Source: an uncultured Erysipelotrichaceae bacterium (GTDB taxonomy: Bacteria > Bacillota_I > Bacilli_A > RFN20 > CAG-826). From it: a stretch of 64,000 nt of DNA. The stretch lies in assembly GCA_902800025.1 (NCBI GenBank), contig CADCDA010000006.1, positions 1 through 64,000 on the forward strand. The letters are read 5' to 3'. The position numbers and the translations under genes were made by a program. This document shows, one piece after another, positions 7,803 through 15,006 of this stretch (the stretch's first letter is position 1; each line of letters starts with the position of its first letter). The notes beneath the pieces were generated by a model, which was not told the DNA's origin, did no database searches, and saw nothing but the letters and a program-made list of their open reading frames with translations.

Positions 7803-9734
7803 TTACAACCAATATATATCTGTGAAGTATAAGACTCCATCGACTAAGGCATAATCAATGCAAACTCTTCTTTCTTCATCATTGATCATTATATCGTAGT
7901 AGATTTGTGTGTCTGTTATTTTCTTAGTCTCATTGTTAATTGAATTAAAGACTTCTTGGATTGTATCGCTAGTAGCGTTTTCAATGTATGCAACTCTATG
8001 ATAGATAGAAGTGATTTCACCTTCGTAAGTTATTGGTGCAACATAGTCTTTGAAATTCTGATAAGTCGTAATCTGAATTAGAGCGTCAGATAAACTTGAA
8101 TTTACTTTCTTTTGTTGAGGTTGAATACTTAAAGTAAATTTACTAGTTTCGCTATCGACACTAATATACACTTCAATGTTATTGTAATCATAGTTAGACG
8201 TGATTGGTGTTCTTAAAATTCTAGAATATGGATCATCTGATGGGTTAACATAACCAATATCAGTGAATAACTTAACGATTTGATTAAGTTGTTCTTTACT
8301 GATTGAGTCTGCTATGATTTCTCCATATTCAACATAGAATGTACCACTTACAGCATCAGTGAAATCTGGAAGATTATATCCATAATAATGATTGCATTCA
8401 TTGATTGGTAAGTAATCATAGATTTTGTTTTCGGCAAGGGTAACTCTTAATTGATTACCCATATCATATAGTTTGTCCATATCAATTACTTCAAGGCTAT
8501 ATAAACCATCTTTGGTAGAAGCGGTGCCATATCCATCGTTAATTGTGACATTATAGTCATCACTGTCAAGATCATTGAAGTAATTTACATATTTCTCTTC
8601 CATAGTGGATTCTGAAGAAACCATAATTGTTACTTCAGTGCTCATTGGACTTTCTTTACTACCATTGAATTGATATTCAACATCTTCTAATTGGAAATCT
8701 GGGAAGGCAGTTGATAAATTAGCGGAAACTTCTGCAATTTTATCTTTTGGCCATGTTGATGTCCTCATATAAGGAATTTTAGTAGAATATGAATACTGTA
8801 CACTATACAAATTTCCAGGCATTTCCTTATAGTTAAATCCATAAGTATATGTTTCGGATTTATCTTCATTTTGCTTTTGCATATACGCGATTGTGCGGCC
8901 TTCTTGTTCAGTCGCCATTGTTGTAACGTATCCTTCTTGAGATACAAAAGAATAAATATTAATTAAATTATCTTCTAGGACGAGCGTTTGAACCATTGCT
9001 TCAAATTGTGATGAGCTGCTGAGATTATATCCACTTACTCCAGGATAAGGGAAATTACTTGGTGCGCGATAAGAGGTTAATGTTGCAACTTCTTCTTCAC
9101 TCCATGTTGTCTTTGTTTCAACATCAACGACTTCAGGCTCGTCTTCACAAGTAACGTTATAAGTAAGTCCAGTTAAAGTGTAAGTTTCTGAAAATGTAAA
9201 TACTTCAATAAAGACATAACGATATTTGCTTAAACCACCAAAATTTCTGCTTATCTTTTTCCCTTGTCCAGAAGCGTAATCTTCAATATGGAAGTATAAA
9301 TCGGTGTGAACTCCGCTATTGATATCATCAATTGTTAATGGATTACTAGAAGCATAAACCGCAAAATTAAGAGTGTGTGTTGTGGTTTCGCTCTCTTTTT
9401 CAAATTCACAGTAGATATTTGAGATACCTCTCATAGGATTAAGGTTAGTGAAATAAGCAATGTCATTTGCTTTTGTAGTAATATCGTATTCATTAACAAG
9501 AGAGAATCCTGTAAACTTGTTTGCAACTGTGTTGCCTTTTCCATCAATACAGTTAGCAGTTAAATCATCACCTTCATCGACAACGCTTTCTCTCACTAAT
9601 TCGAAATCTGTATTAGCTTTAGCCTTGATCGCAGCATTAAAGTCGTTATTTGAAAGCAAGACGACTCCTCCAGCGGCCGCCAAAGAAGCAATTGCGCATG
9701 CAGAAAGTAATAATAGTTTTTTCTTCATATTCAT
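7803..9734 (-). CDS. Exported protein of unknown function in the Nif11-array regulon
   Basis: 643 residues. The N-terminus MNMKKKLLLLSACAIASLAA followed by AGGVVLLSNNDF is a signal peptide; there is no lipobox Cys at the cleavage zone, so the product is probably released or retained by its charge. The rest is rich in Thr, Ser, Tyr and Asp and predicted mostly beta; residues 110-190 (TLNFAVYASSNPLTIDDI, YVFIEVFTFSETYTLTGLTY) resemble a carbohydrate-binding or fimbrial-like beta sandwich. No C-terminal anchor. ATG 9734 has AAAGGA 6 nt upstream. The promoter at 9757-9790 carries the same motif as the peptide precursors, so it is probably co-expressed with them. Function unknown. Confidence 0.6.
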   Translation of the reverse strand: MNMKKKLLLLSACAIASLAAAGGVVLLSNNDFNAAIKAKANTDFELVRESVVDEGDDLTANCIDGKGNTVANKFTGFSLVNEYDITTKANDIAYFTNLNPMRGISNIYCEFEKESETTTHTLNFAVYASSNPLTIDDINSGVHTDLYFHIEDYASGQGKKISRNFGGLSKYRYVFIEVFTFSETYTLTGLTYNVTCEDEPEVVDVETKTTWSEEEVATLTSYRAPSNFPYPGVSGYNLSSSSQFEAMVQTLVLEDNLINIYSFVSQEGYVTTMATEQEGRTIAYMQKQNEDKSETYTYGFNYKEMPGNLYSVQYSYSTKIPYMRTSTWPKDKIAEVSANLSTAFPDFQLEDVEYQFNGSKESPMSTEVTIMVSSESTMEEKYVNYFNDLDSDDYNVTINDGYGTASTKDGLYSLEVIDMDKLYDMGNQLRVTLAENKIYDYLPINECNHYYGYNLPDFTDAVSGTFYVEYGEIIADSISKEQLNQIVKLFTDIGYVNPSDDPYSRILRTPITSNYDYNNIEVYISVDSETSKFTLSIQPQQKKVNSSLSDALIQITTYQNFKDYVAPITYEGEITSIYHRVAYIENATSDTIQEVFNSINNETKKITDTQIYYDIMINDEERRVCIDYALVDGVLYFTDIYWL

Positions 9735-9756
9735 TCGTTTTCCTTTGCACGTTTTA

Positions 9757-9790
9757 TGCTATCACAATAATCGTCACAAAAGTGTCACAC
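9757..9790 (-). promoter_or_regulatory. TGTGRCA direct-repeat promoter, copy a (minus strand)
   Basis: Minus strand reads TGTGACACTTTTGTGACG followed by TTGTGATAGCAT, the same arrangement as the 12 plus-strand copies. It drives the 643-aa exported protein and makes it a member of the array regulon. Confidence 0.65.
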
Positions 9791-9810
9791 AAGAAATAAT
9801 AAAGTCTAAA

Positions 9811-9862
9811 GTCACTTATTTGAAATTGGACAAAACGACTTATCCAATATAGATGAGGCCTC
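9811..9862 (+). repeat. Repeat E4, right half only
   Basis: GTCACTTATT, then TTGGACAAAACGACTTATCC, then AGATGAGGCCTC matches the 3' half of E2 (TTGCACAAAACGACTTATCC, AGATTAGGCCTC). The arm TTGGACAA is complementary to the TTGTCCAA arm of E1 and E5, not to the TTGTGCAA arm of E2 and E3. Confidence 0.55.
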
Positions 9863-9878
9863 TATTGATATCTTTTCT

Positions 9879-9912
9879 TGTGGCACTTTTGTGACAATAC
9901 CTTGATATAATG
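9879..9912 (+). promoter_or_regulatory. TGTGRCA direct-repeat promoter, copy b
   Basis: TGTGGCACTTTTGTGACA at 9879-9896 followed by a good -10, TATAAT at 9906-9911. It precedes precursor 1. Confidence 0.75.
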
Positions 9913-9935
9913 AAAATAAATCAGGAGATATTGCC

Positions 9936-10220
9936 ATGAAAAAAGAATTATTAAAAGGATTAACACAAGAACAAATCAAAAAAATTAAAGCGTGCAAGAA
10001 TAGTGAAGAACTATTAGAGCTAGCCAGAGCTGAAGGAATAGAACTTACTGACGAACAACTCACCGCTATTAATGGTGGAGGTGCTTGTAGTGTTATTTCA
10101 GATATTGGTGATTATATCAATCCAAATGATTGTCCAAGATGTGGCAGTAATAATATTAAAGACAAAGGTACCTATTATATCTGCCAAAGCTGTGGCTACA
10201 AAATTGAAAATTACGATTAA
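9936..10220 (+). CDS. Nif11-type precursor peptide 1 with zinc-ribbon-like core
   Basis: 94 residues. Leader of about 48 residues (MKKELLKGLTQEQ, KACKNSEELLELARAEG, LTDEQLTAINGG) of the Nif11-like type ending in a double glycine, the usual cut site for C39-peptidase exporters. The core starts GACSVISDIGDYINPNDC and holds CPRCGS and CQSCGY, two CxxC knuckles 17 residues apart as in zinc ribbons, plus one extra Cys two residues after the GG. Same subfamily as precursors 2, 3, 4 and 7. AGGAGA lies upstream and a terminator follows, so it is monocistronic. Not known whether the mature peptide binds zinc or forms disulfides. Confidence 0.85.
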   Translation: MKKELLKGLTQEQIKKIKACKNSEELLELARAEGIELTDEQLTAINGGGACSVISDIGDYINPNDCPRCGSNNIKDKGTYYICQSCGYKIENYD

Positions 10221-10232
10221 TCAAACGAGTAT

Positions 10233-10257
10233 AACCGAGCATTGCTCGGTTTTTTCT
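10233..10257 (+). terminator. Terminator after precursor 1
   Basis: CCGAGC, loop ATT, GCTCGG, then TTTTTTCTT. Confidence 0.8.
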
Positions 10258-10259
10258 TG

Positions 10260-10319
10260 CTCGCGAATGATTATGAATACGACATAATACGAATAGAGGA
10301 AATTGTCCAAAAGCGGCTT
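10260..10319 (+). repeat. Repeat E5, left half only
   Basis: CTCGCGAATGA, TACGACATAATACGAATAG and AAATTGTCCAAAAGCGG match the left part of E1; similarity ends at GCGGCTTTT. Precursor 1 is therefore bracketed by a right half (E4) and a left half (E5). Confidence 0.6.
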
Positions 10320-10376
10320 TTAAATCTTTAAAAAACGTCTGTTTATGATAAAATTATGATATAACGAGGTATTTTT

Positions 10377-10625
10377 ATGGCAATTATCAGACCAAGTGCG
10401 GATTTAAGAAATAGATACAAAGAAATAAGCGAACTATGTAAAACTACTGGCCAACCAGTTTATATAACGGTTAATGGTAGAGAAGATACCGCAATCATTG
10501 ATTCAAAAGTTTTAGATGAACTTTATCAAACAATCAAATTGATGCAAGAAATAAACCAAGGAATTGCGGACGTTAATTCTGGAAGAGTTATGTCCTTAAA
10601 AGACGCTAAAAAGAAATTACTATGA
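10377..10625 (+). CDS. Type II antitoxin, Phd/YefM family
   Basis: 82 residues. IRPSADLRNRYKEISELCK is the Phd/YefM N-terminal DNA-binding helix-strand pattern, followed by PVYITVNGREDTAIIDSK, typical of this family, then a C-terminal helix ending DAKKKLL that wraps the toxin. It should bind its own operator and neutralise the toxin encoded next. The stop overlaps the toxin start (ATGA at 10622-10625), the usual coupling. A TATAAC -10 lies at about 10358 and AACGAGG serves as ribosome site. Confidence 0.88.
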   Translation: MAIIRPSADLRNRYKEISELCKTTGQPVYITVNGREDTAIIDSKVLDELYQTIKLMQEINQGIADVNSGRVMSLKDAKKKLL

Positions 10626-11458
10626 CGTATAAAATCATTATCACTAATAGTGCTTATTCTGATCTTGAAAGCATTAAACTTTATATTGCTAAAGATAATT
10701 TAGAAATCGCTAAACAATATATCCTTAAAATATTTGATAGATTCGAACAATTAGAAGCTTTCCCTTATAGCGGACTTAAAATAGCTAATTCTTTTTTTGA
10801 TTATGCAAAAGCATACTATTTAATTTGCGTAAATCACGTTGCTATTTATCAAATCAACGAACTTGCAAAATGTGTTTATATTTTAAGAGTCTTACCTCAT
10901 TATCAAGATTGGAAAAATATCGTTAACAAAGATGTTCTTTGTAATAAACAAATCATTATTGAAAACGATAGATTGCAAATTGTCAGAATGGACCAATCAA
11001 TGTACTACGATATTTATAAAAACTCGCAAGATGGTAATAATTGTAAATTTGTTCCCGATGAAGTATTTAATTCACTGGAAGAAACTAGTGAAGTGGTTAA
11101 CCAAATTATCAATTGTTATGATAATGAGGATGGCCCATTTGTCTACGCGGTATTAAGAAAGAAAGACGACATTAATCTTGGTTATGTCCAATTAGTGAAA
11201 ATAGAAGAAGGATGGGAAATCGGTTATCACATTGCTGAGATTTATACCGGCAATGGTTACGCCACTGAAGCTGCTAATCTATTTTTGGATTACATAAAAA
11301 ATAACACGAATCTCAAACAAATAATCGGTATCGCTTTAGCGGCTAATAAAGCCAGCAGAAGAGTGCTAGAGAAATGTGGGTTTGAATTGATATATGAAGG
11401 TACTGGATTATATCAAGGAAGAAAAAGGAAAATCATTAAAGCAATTAAACATTTATAA
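10622..11458 (+). CDS. ParE/RelE-family toxin fused to a GNAT acetyltransferase
   Basis: 278 residues in one uninterrupted frame. Residues 1 to about 104 (YKIIITNSAYSDLESIKLYI, FEQLEAFPYSGLKI, YAKAYYLICVNHVAIYQI, VYILRVLPHYQDW) are a ParE/RelE-fold toxin. Residues about 110-278 (VRMDQSMYYDIYKNSQDG, GYVQLVKIEEGWEIGYHI, GNGYATEAANLFLDYI, KASRRVLEKCGFELIYEG) are a RimJ/RimL-type GNAT domain with the acetyl-CoA loop and the NKASRRVLEKCGF motif. ParE toxins act on gyrase, RelE on ribosomes; the GNAT domain could acetylate tRNA, protein or the toxin partner. Which activity matters is unknown. Translationally coupled to the Phd/YefM antitoxin. Confidence 0.82.
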   Translation: MTYKIIITNSAYSDLESIKLYIAKDNLEIAKQYILKIFDRFEQLEAFPYSGLKIANSFFDYAKAYYLICVNHVAIYQINELAKCVYILRVLPHYQDWKNIVNKDVLCNKQIIIENDRLQIVRMDQSMYYDIYKNSQDGNNCKFVPDEVFNSLEETSEVVNQIINCYDNEDGPFVYAVLRKKDDINLGYVQLVKIEEGWEIGYHIAEIYTGNGYATEAANLFLDYIKNNTNLKQIIGIALAANKASRRVLEKCGFELIYEGTGLYQGRKRKIIKAIKHL

Positions 11459-11483
11459 GCCGAGTGAAATATCTCGGTTTTTT
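11459..11483 (+). terminator. Terminator after the toxin-GNAT gene
   Basis: GCCGAG, loop TGAAATAT, CTCGG, TTTTTT; nearly identical to the hairpin at 2621-2647. The precursor promoter starts in its T run. Confidence 0.8.
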
Positions 11484-11516
11484 GTGACACATCTGTGACA
11501 AATGCTATGGTAACAT
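11483..11516 (+). promoter_or_regulatory. TGTGRCA direct-repeat promoter, copy c
   Basis: TGTGACACATCTGTGACA followed by TATGGTAACAT. Drives the four-gene precursor operon 2-5. Confidence 0.75.
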
Positions 11517-11541
11517 CTAATTAACTAGGAGAACTTTGAAC

Positions 11542-11835
11542 ATGAAACAAGATTTATTAAAAGGTCTAACTGACGAACAAATCGCTAAAGTAAAAGCATG
11601 TAAGGGTAGTGAAGAACTCTTAGCATTAGCAAAAAAAGAAGGCATTGAATTATCTAATGAACAACTTGCCGCTGTAAGTGGTGGTGGTGTTTGTAGCGCT
11701 GTTTCAAGTTTTGGCGATTCTTTAAATCCATTTGATTGCCCAAAATGTGGTGCTAATCGCCCTATAAAAGATGGCAAAAAGTTGACTTGCGAAAAGTGTG
11801 GCTACGTTTGGACTGATAACAGTTCCCCCATTTAA
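11542..11835 (+). CDS. Nif11-type precursor peptide 2 with zinc-ribbon-like core
   Basis: 97 residues from ATG 11542; an in-frame TTG at 11536 lies too close to GGAGA. Leader MKQDLLKGLTDEQ to LAAVSGG, core GVCSAVSSFGDSLNPFDC with CPKCGA and CEKCGY knuckles, then VWTDNSSPI, slightly longer than its relatives. First gene of the operon 2-3-4-5, with 25 bases to the next start. No modification enzyme is encoded nearby. Confidence 0.85.
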   Translation: MKQDLLKGLTDEQIAKVKACKGSEELLALAKKEGIELSNEQLAAVSGGGVCSAVSSFGDSLNPFDCPKCGANRPIKDGKKLTCEKCGYVWTDNSSPI

Positions 11836-11860
11836 TAGTTAACAAAGGAGAATTTTGAAC

Positions 11861-12151
11861 ATGAAAAAAGAATTACTTAAAGGCTTAACAGAAGAACAAA
11901 TCGCTAGAGTTAAAGCTTGTAAAAGTCATGAAGAACTCTTAGCATTAGCAAAAGCTGAAGGCGTTGAATTAACCGATGAACAACTCACTGCTATTAGTGG
12001 TGGTGGTATCTGTAGTGTTGCGTCAGAATTTGGAGAAAATTTAACATTTACTCCTTATAATTGCCACCACTGTGGTTCTAACGATGTTGATGTAGATGGT
12101 AACAACTACACTTGCAAAAAGTGTGGTCACAAATGGACAGTTAACGATTAG
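11861..12151 (+). CDS. Nif11-type precursor peptide 3 with zinc-ribbon-like core
   Basis: 96 residues. Leader MKKELLKGLTEEQ to LTAISGG. Core starts GICSVASEFGENLTFTPY; first knuckle is CHHCGS, replacing the usual Pro by His, second is CKKCGH, then KWTVND. It has its own GGAGA 10 nt upstream but no promoter motif, so it is read from the upstream promoter. The aromatic after the last Cys pair (KW) is shared with most other cores. Confidence 0.85.
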   Translation: MKKELLKGLTEEQIARVKACKSHEELLALAKAEGVELTDEQLTAISGGGICSVASEFGENLTFTPYNCHHCGSNDVDVDGNNYTCKKCGHKWTVND

Positions 12152-12193
12152 ATATAACAATAATATTTTTTAACAACAAAGGAGATTTTAAAA

Positions 12194-12481
12194 ATGAATA
12201 AGGAATTATTAAAAGGTCTAACCAAAGAACAAATTGAAAAAGTTAAAGCATGTAAGAATAGTGATGAACTCTTAGCACTAGCTAAAGCTGAAGGCGTTGA
12301 ATTAACAAACGAACAACTCACCGCTATTAGTGGTGGCGGTGCTTGTAGCGTTGCTTCAGATATTGGAGATTTTTTCAATCCGTTTGATTGCCCAGAATGT
12401 GGCAGCAACAAAGTTGAAGCAGTTAAAGGTAAGGGCAATCTATTCGAATGCAAAAGCTGCGGATTTAGATGGAGAGAGTAA
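12194..12481 (+). CDS. Nif11-type precursor peptide 4 with zinc-ribbon-like core
   Basis: 95 residues. Leader MNKELLKGLTKEQ to LTAISGG. Core GACSVASDIGDFFNPFDC, knuckles CPECGS and CKSCGF, ending RWRE. Third gene of the operon. Same subfamily as 1, 2, 3 and 7 (Cys two residues after GG, SDIGD-NPFDCP motif). Confidence 0.85.
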   Translation: MNKELLKGLTKEQIEKVKACKNSDELLALAKAEGVELTNEQLTAISGGGACSVASDIGDFFNPFDCPECGSNKVEAVKGKGNLFECKSCGFRWRE

Positions 12482-12489
12482 GAGATTCT

Positions 12490-12759
12490 ATGAAAGAAGA
12501 ATTATTAAAAGGTTTAACAGAAGAACAAATTGCTAAAGTCAAAACTTGCAAAACCCAAGAAGAATTATTAAAACTTGCAAAAGCTGAAGGCGTTGAATTA
12601 ACTAGTGAACAAATTGAAGCTGTCAGCGGTGGTGGATGCTTATCTAGTATGAAATGCCCAAATTGTGGTTCGAAAGATTTTAGAAAGTTGCCAAATTATC
12701 AAATAAGCGGATGCTCATCTTATCAATGTAATCAATGTGGTCACGAGTGGTCTCTATAA
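12490..12759 (+). CDS. Nif11-type precursor peptide 5 with zinc-ribbon-like core
   Basis: 89 residues from ATG 12490, aligned with the other leaders; an in-frame ATG at 12469 would overlap gene 4 by 13 bases. Leader MKEELLKGLTEEQ to IEAVSGG. Shorter core GCLSSMKCPNCGSKD, second knuckle CNQCGH with EWSL, and an extra Cys in SGCSSYQ. Last gene of the operon; 8 bases separate it from gene 4. Confidence 0.83.
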   Translation: MKEELLKGLTEEQIAKVKTCKTQEELLKLAKAEGVELTSEQIEAVSGGGCLSSMKCPNCGSKDFRKLPNYQISGCSSYQCNQCGHEWSL

Positions 12760-12770
12760 TATAGACACAA

Positions 12771-12837
12771 TAAGTGAGTTAACAAAACATTGTTAAAAGG
12801 TGAACTATACATCAAAAAAATTTATCCAGAATATATT
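12771..12837 (+). repeat. Degraded repeat E copy (right half)
   Basis: AATAAGTGAGTTAACA and TTTATCCAGAATATATTAG resemble the inner left arm and the right end of E1 and E2. The terminator that follows, AGACCTC/GGGGTC, is in the place of the E2 terminator. Confidence 0.4.
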
Positions 12838-12860
12838 AGACCTCTTCGGGGGTCTTTTTT
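12838..12860 (+). terminator. Terminator after precursor operon 2-5
   Basis: GACCTC, tetraloop TTCG, GGGGTC, then TTTTTT. Confidence 0.8.
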
Positions 12861-12895
12861 GTGGCACTTTTGTGACAACAATTATGATAGGATAT
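12860..12895 (+). promoter_or_regulatory. TGTGRCA direct-repeat promoter, copy d
   Basis: TGTGGCACTTTTGTGACA followed by TATGATAGGATAT. Precedes precursor 6. Confidence 0.75.
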
Positions 12896-12919
12896 GTTTG
12901 ATAAAGGAGAACCTTACAT

Positions 12920-13204
12920 ATGAAAAAAGATTTATTAAAAGGCTTAACCAAAGAACAAATCGCTAAAGTTAAAGCGTGTAAAAACCAAGACGAAATCTTG
13001 GCTTTAGCAAAAAAAGAAGGCGTTGATCTTTCAGAAGAACAACTCGCAGCAGTCAGTGGAGGAGGATGCTTTTCCACAACTAAGTGTCCAGAATGTGGTT
13101 GCACAAAACATCATAAACAAACGGATTATGTTGGGCCAGGTGGTTCAATTGCTCGTACATTCTATATTTGCGATAATTGCGGCCATAGGTGGCTAGAAAA
13201 CTAA
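12920..13204 (+). CDS. Nif11-type precursor peptide 6 with zinc-ribbon-like core
   Basis: 94 residues. Leader MKKDLLKGLTKEQ to LAAVSGG. Core GCFSTTKCPECGCTKHHK has an extra Cys in the first knuckle; a Gly/Pro linker YVGPGGSIARTF precedes CDNCGHRW. It is monocistronic with its own promoter and terminator. Two adjacent His near the first knuckle could also be metal ligands. Confidence 0.85.
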   Translation: MKKDLLKGLTKEQIAKVKACKNQDEILALAKKEGVDLSEEQLAAVSGGGCFSTTKCPECGCTKHHKQTDYVGPGGSIARTFYICDNCGHRWLEN

Positions 13205-13205
13205 T

Positions 13206-13229
13206 AAGCCCTTTGGGGCTTTTATTTTC
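13206..13229 (+). terminator. Terminator after precursor 6
   Basis: AAGCCC, loop TTTG, GGGCTT, then TTATTTT. Confidence 0.75.
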
Positions 13230-13307
13230 AGATATCCCATGTATTGATGATTGTGGAAATCATTTTATCTGTATAATCGACTAATTCTTCAACAGTCTTT
13301 TCTTTTG

Positions 13308-13341
13308 TGTGGCACATTTGTGACAAATAGTGTGATAACAT
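13308..13341 (+). promoter_or_regulatory. TGTGRCA direct-repeat promoter, copy e
   Basis: TGTGGCACATTTGTGACA followed by GTGTGATAACAT, the consensus form. Precedes precursor 7. Confidence 0.78.
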
Positions 13342-13367
13342 AAAATCAACAAAGGAGAACTTTGAAC

Positions 13368-13655
13368 ATGAGAGAAGATTTATTAAAAGGCTTAACCAAA
13401 GAACAAATCGCTAAAGTTAAAGCGTGTAAAAATAGTGAAGAACTTTTAGCGTTAGCAAAAGAAGAAGGCATTGAACTAACCGATGAACAACTCAAGGCCA
13501 TCAGTGGCGGCGGCGCTTGTAGTGTTGTTTCAGATATCGGAGATAAAATCAATCCTTTTGATTGCCCATTTTGCGGTTATAACGGCCGCTTTGATAAGGA
13601 CGGCAATGTTGTCACTTGTCCAAAATGTGGAAAATCTTGGAGAGATAACGGTTAA
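13368..13655 (+). CDS. Nif11-type precursor peptide 7 with zinc-ribbon-like core
   Basis: 95 residues. Leader MREDLLKGLTKEQ to LKAISGG. Core GACSVVSDIGDKINPFDC, knuckles CPFCGY and CPKCGK, then SWRDNG. The SDIGD-NPFDCP stretch is nearly identical to precursors 1 and 4, showing recent duplication, while the segment between the knuckles has diverged. Confidence 0.85.
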   Translation: MREDLLKGLTKEQIAKVKACKNSEELLALAKEEGIELTDEQLKAISGGGACSVVSDIGDKINPFDCPFCGYNGRFDKDGNVVTCPKCGKSWRDNG

Positions 13656-13721
13656 TTTTTAAAGCTTTTAGATATTCGAAAATAAGTATCTCGAATGCAA
13701 AAAAAGAATAAGCCTCTAAAA

Positions 13722-13748
13722 AGCCGAGTGTAAAAGCTCGGTTTTTTT
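13722..13748 (+). terminator. Terminator after precursor 7
   Basis: AGCCGAG, loop TGTAAA, AGCTCGG with TTTTTTT. Confidence 0.78.
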
Positions 13749-13749
13749 G

Positions 13750-13783
13750 TGTGGCACATTTGTGACAACCGATGTGATATTCT
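13750..13783 (+). promoter_or_regulatory. TGTGRCA direct-repeat promoter, copy f
   Basis: TGTGGCACATTTGTGACA followed by GATGTGATATTCT. Precedes precursors 8 and 9. Confidence 0.75.
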
Positions 13784-13809
13784 AAATCGACCAAAGGGGA
13801 ACTATGAGC

Positions 13810-14100
13810 ATGAAAAAAGAATTATTAAATGGCTTAAGCGAAGAACAAATTGTAAAGATTAAATCTTGCAAAAACCAAGAAGAGATTTTAAAACTTGCTA
13901 GAGAAGAAGGCGTTGAACTTTCCGAAGAACAATTAGCTGCAGTTAATGGTGGTTGTGGCAAACCAAGTTCACCATGCCATTGTCCTAAATGCAAATCACA
14001 TAATATTCATTTTCAATTTGATAATGATGACATTATTGATTTCAGCCCTGCTTATGATTGTGAATGTTATGATTGTGGTTATAAATGGAAAAAAGAATAA
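13810..14100 (+). CDS. Nif11-type precursor peptide 8 with zinc-ribbon-like core
   Basis: 96 residues from ATG 13810 (a second ATG lies in frame at 13804). Leader MKKELLNGLSEEQ to LAAVNGG. Core starts directly with Cys, CGKPSSPCHCPKCKS, and ends CECYDCGYKWKKE: six or more Cys, richer than the SDIGD type, with an acidic FDNDDIIDF linker. First gene of a two-gene unit. Confidence 0.84.
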   Translation: MKKELLNGLSEEQIVKIKSCKNQEEILKLAREEGVELSEEQLAAVNGGCGKPSSPCHCPKCKSHNIHFQFDNDDIIDFSPAYDCECYDCGYKWKKE

Positions 14101-14115
14101 TTTTAGGAGACTATC

Positions 14116-14385
14116 ATGAATAAGGAATTATTAAAAGGTTTAACTGAAGAACAAATCGCAAAAGTAAAAAAATGCAAAAACGGTGATGAACTATTAGCGT
14201 TAGCAAAATCTGAAGGTATTCAACTTACCGATGAACAACTTGCCGCTGTTAGTGGTGGATGTTTGTTAGAAAGCACCCCAACCTTTACTTGCCCAAAATG
14301 TGGTTCAACAGAAGTGTGGGGCCATGATATGGGCAATTACTGGGATTGTATCTGCAGCAAATGCAAACATCACTGGTACGATTAA
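14116..14385 (+). CDS. Nif11-type precursor peptide 9 with zinc-ribbon-like core
   Basis: 89 residues. Leader MNKELLKGLTEEQ to LAAVSGG. Core CLLESTPTFTCPKCGSTEV, second part CICSKCKHHWYD. The STPTFTCPKCGS motif is shared with precursors 13 and 14, so these three form a second subfamily. GGAGA lies 6 nt upstream; the gene follows precursor 8 by 15 bases. Confidence 0.84.
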   Translation: MNKELLKGLTEEQIAKVKKCKNGDELLALAKSEGIQLTDEQLAAVSGGCLLESTPTFTCPKCGSTEVWGHDMGNYWDCICSKCKHHWYD

Positions 14386-14421
14386 TAAACAATTAAGTCA
14401 CCTTATGGTGAATCGATAAGA

Positions 14422-14460
14422 TAAAAGTAGACATGTTTAAAAGTGTTGTCTACTTTTTCT
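14422..14460 (+). terminator. Long-stem terminator after precursor 9
   Basis: AAAAGTAGACA pairs with TGTCTACTTTT across a loop of about 13 nt, followed by TCTTT. Confidence 0.75.
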
Positions 14461-14496
14461 TTAAACAAAATTGGAATAATACGGATATAGGATTTG

Positions 14497-14530
14497 TGTG
14501 GCACATTTGTGACAATTAGTGTGATAACAT
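14497..14530 (+). promoter_or_regulatory. TGTGRCA direct-repeat promoter, copy g
   Basis: TGTGGCACATTTGTGACA followed by GTGTGATAACAT. A scrap of repeat E (AATAATACGGATATAGG) lies just upstream at 14474-14490. Precedes precursor 10. Confidence 0.78.
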
Positions 14531-14555
14531 CTAATTACCTTAGGAGAAATTTGAT

Positions 14556-14852
14556 ATGAGAGAAGAATTATTAAAAGGATTAACAGAAGAACAAATCGCA
14601 AAAGTTAAAGCCTGCAAAAGCAGTGATGAACTTTTAGCTTTAGCCCAACAAGAAGGCGTTGAATTAACAGATGAACAATTAAGAATTGTTAGTGGTGGTG
14701 GAAAAGACTATTGTCAATCTACACCAAACGATCCGTGTATGTATTGTGGATCAAAAGACGTCAAATATAAAAGACAAAGCACCGGCGTTTTATTTGATTA
14801 CCAATTCGAATGCACATGTAGAACATGCGGACGCACCTTTTATATTTTCTAA
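14556..14852 (+). CDS. Nif11-type precursor peptide 10 with zinc-ribbon-like core
   Basis: 98 residues. Leader MREELLKGLTEEQ to LRIVSGG. Core GKDYCQSTPNDPCMYCGSKD, ending ECTCRTCGRTFYIF: first knuckle CMYC, second CRTC, two extra Cys. Hydrophobic C-terminus, unlike the charged ends of most others. Monocistronic. Confidence 0.83.
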   Translation: MREELLKGLTEEQIAKVKACKSSDELLALAQQEGVELTDEQLRIVSGGGKDYCQSTPNDPCMYCGSKDVKYKRQSTGVLFDYQFECTCRTCGRTFYIF

Positions 14853-14880
14853 TCAATAAATAATCATTTATCTAAGATAT

Positions 14881-14903
14881 AAGCCGTTTGATAACGGCTT
14901 TTT
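14881..14903 (+). terminator. Terminator after precursor 10
   Basis: AAGCCGT, loop TTGATA, ACGGCTT, TTTT. Confidence 0.75.
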
Positions 14904-14946
14904 ATGTTTATTAACAACACTGGTCTTGCTGTGACTATAAATCGAG

Positions 14947-14980
14947 TGTGGCAGGTTTGTGACAGTCTGTGTGATATTAT
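14947..14980 (+). promoter_or_regulatory. TGTGRCA direct-repeat promoter, copy h
   Basis: TGTGGCAGGTTTGTGACA followed by TGTGTGATATTAT. The spacer between the two repeats differs (GG), yet the 11-bp period is kept. Precedes precursor 11. Confidence 0.75.
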
Positions 14981-15006
14981 CAAAATAGCAAAGGAGAACC
15001 TTGAAC

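Noticed and set aside
2653-12837. Integron attC sites
   Set aside because: Layout of nested arms is suggestive, but no RYYYAAC/GTTRRRY core pair is clear and no integron integrase is in the window; kept as an unnamed palindromic repeat.
11517-13994. Open frames on the minus strand opposite the precursor genes
   Set aside because: They mirror the conserved leader in the antisense frame, carry no ribosome sites and recur only because the leaders recur.
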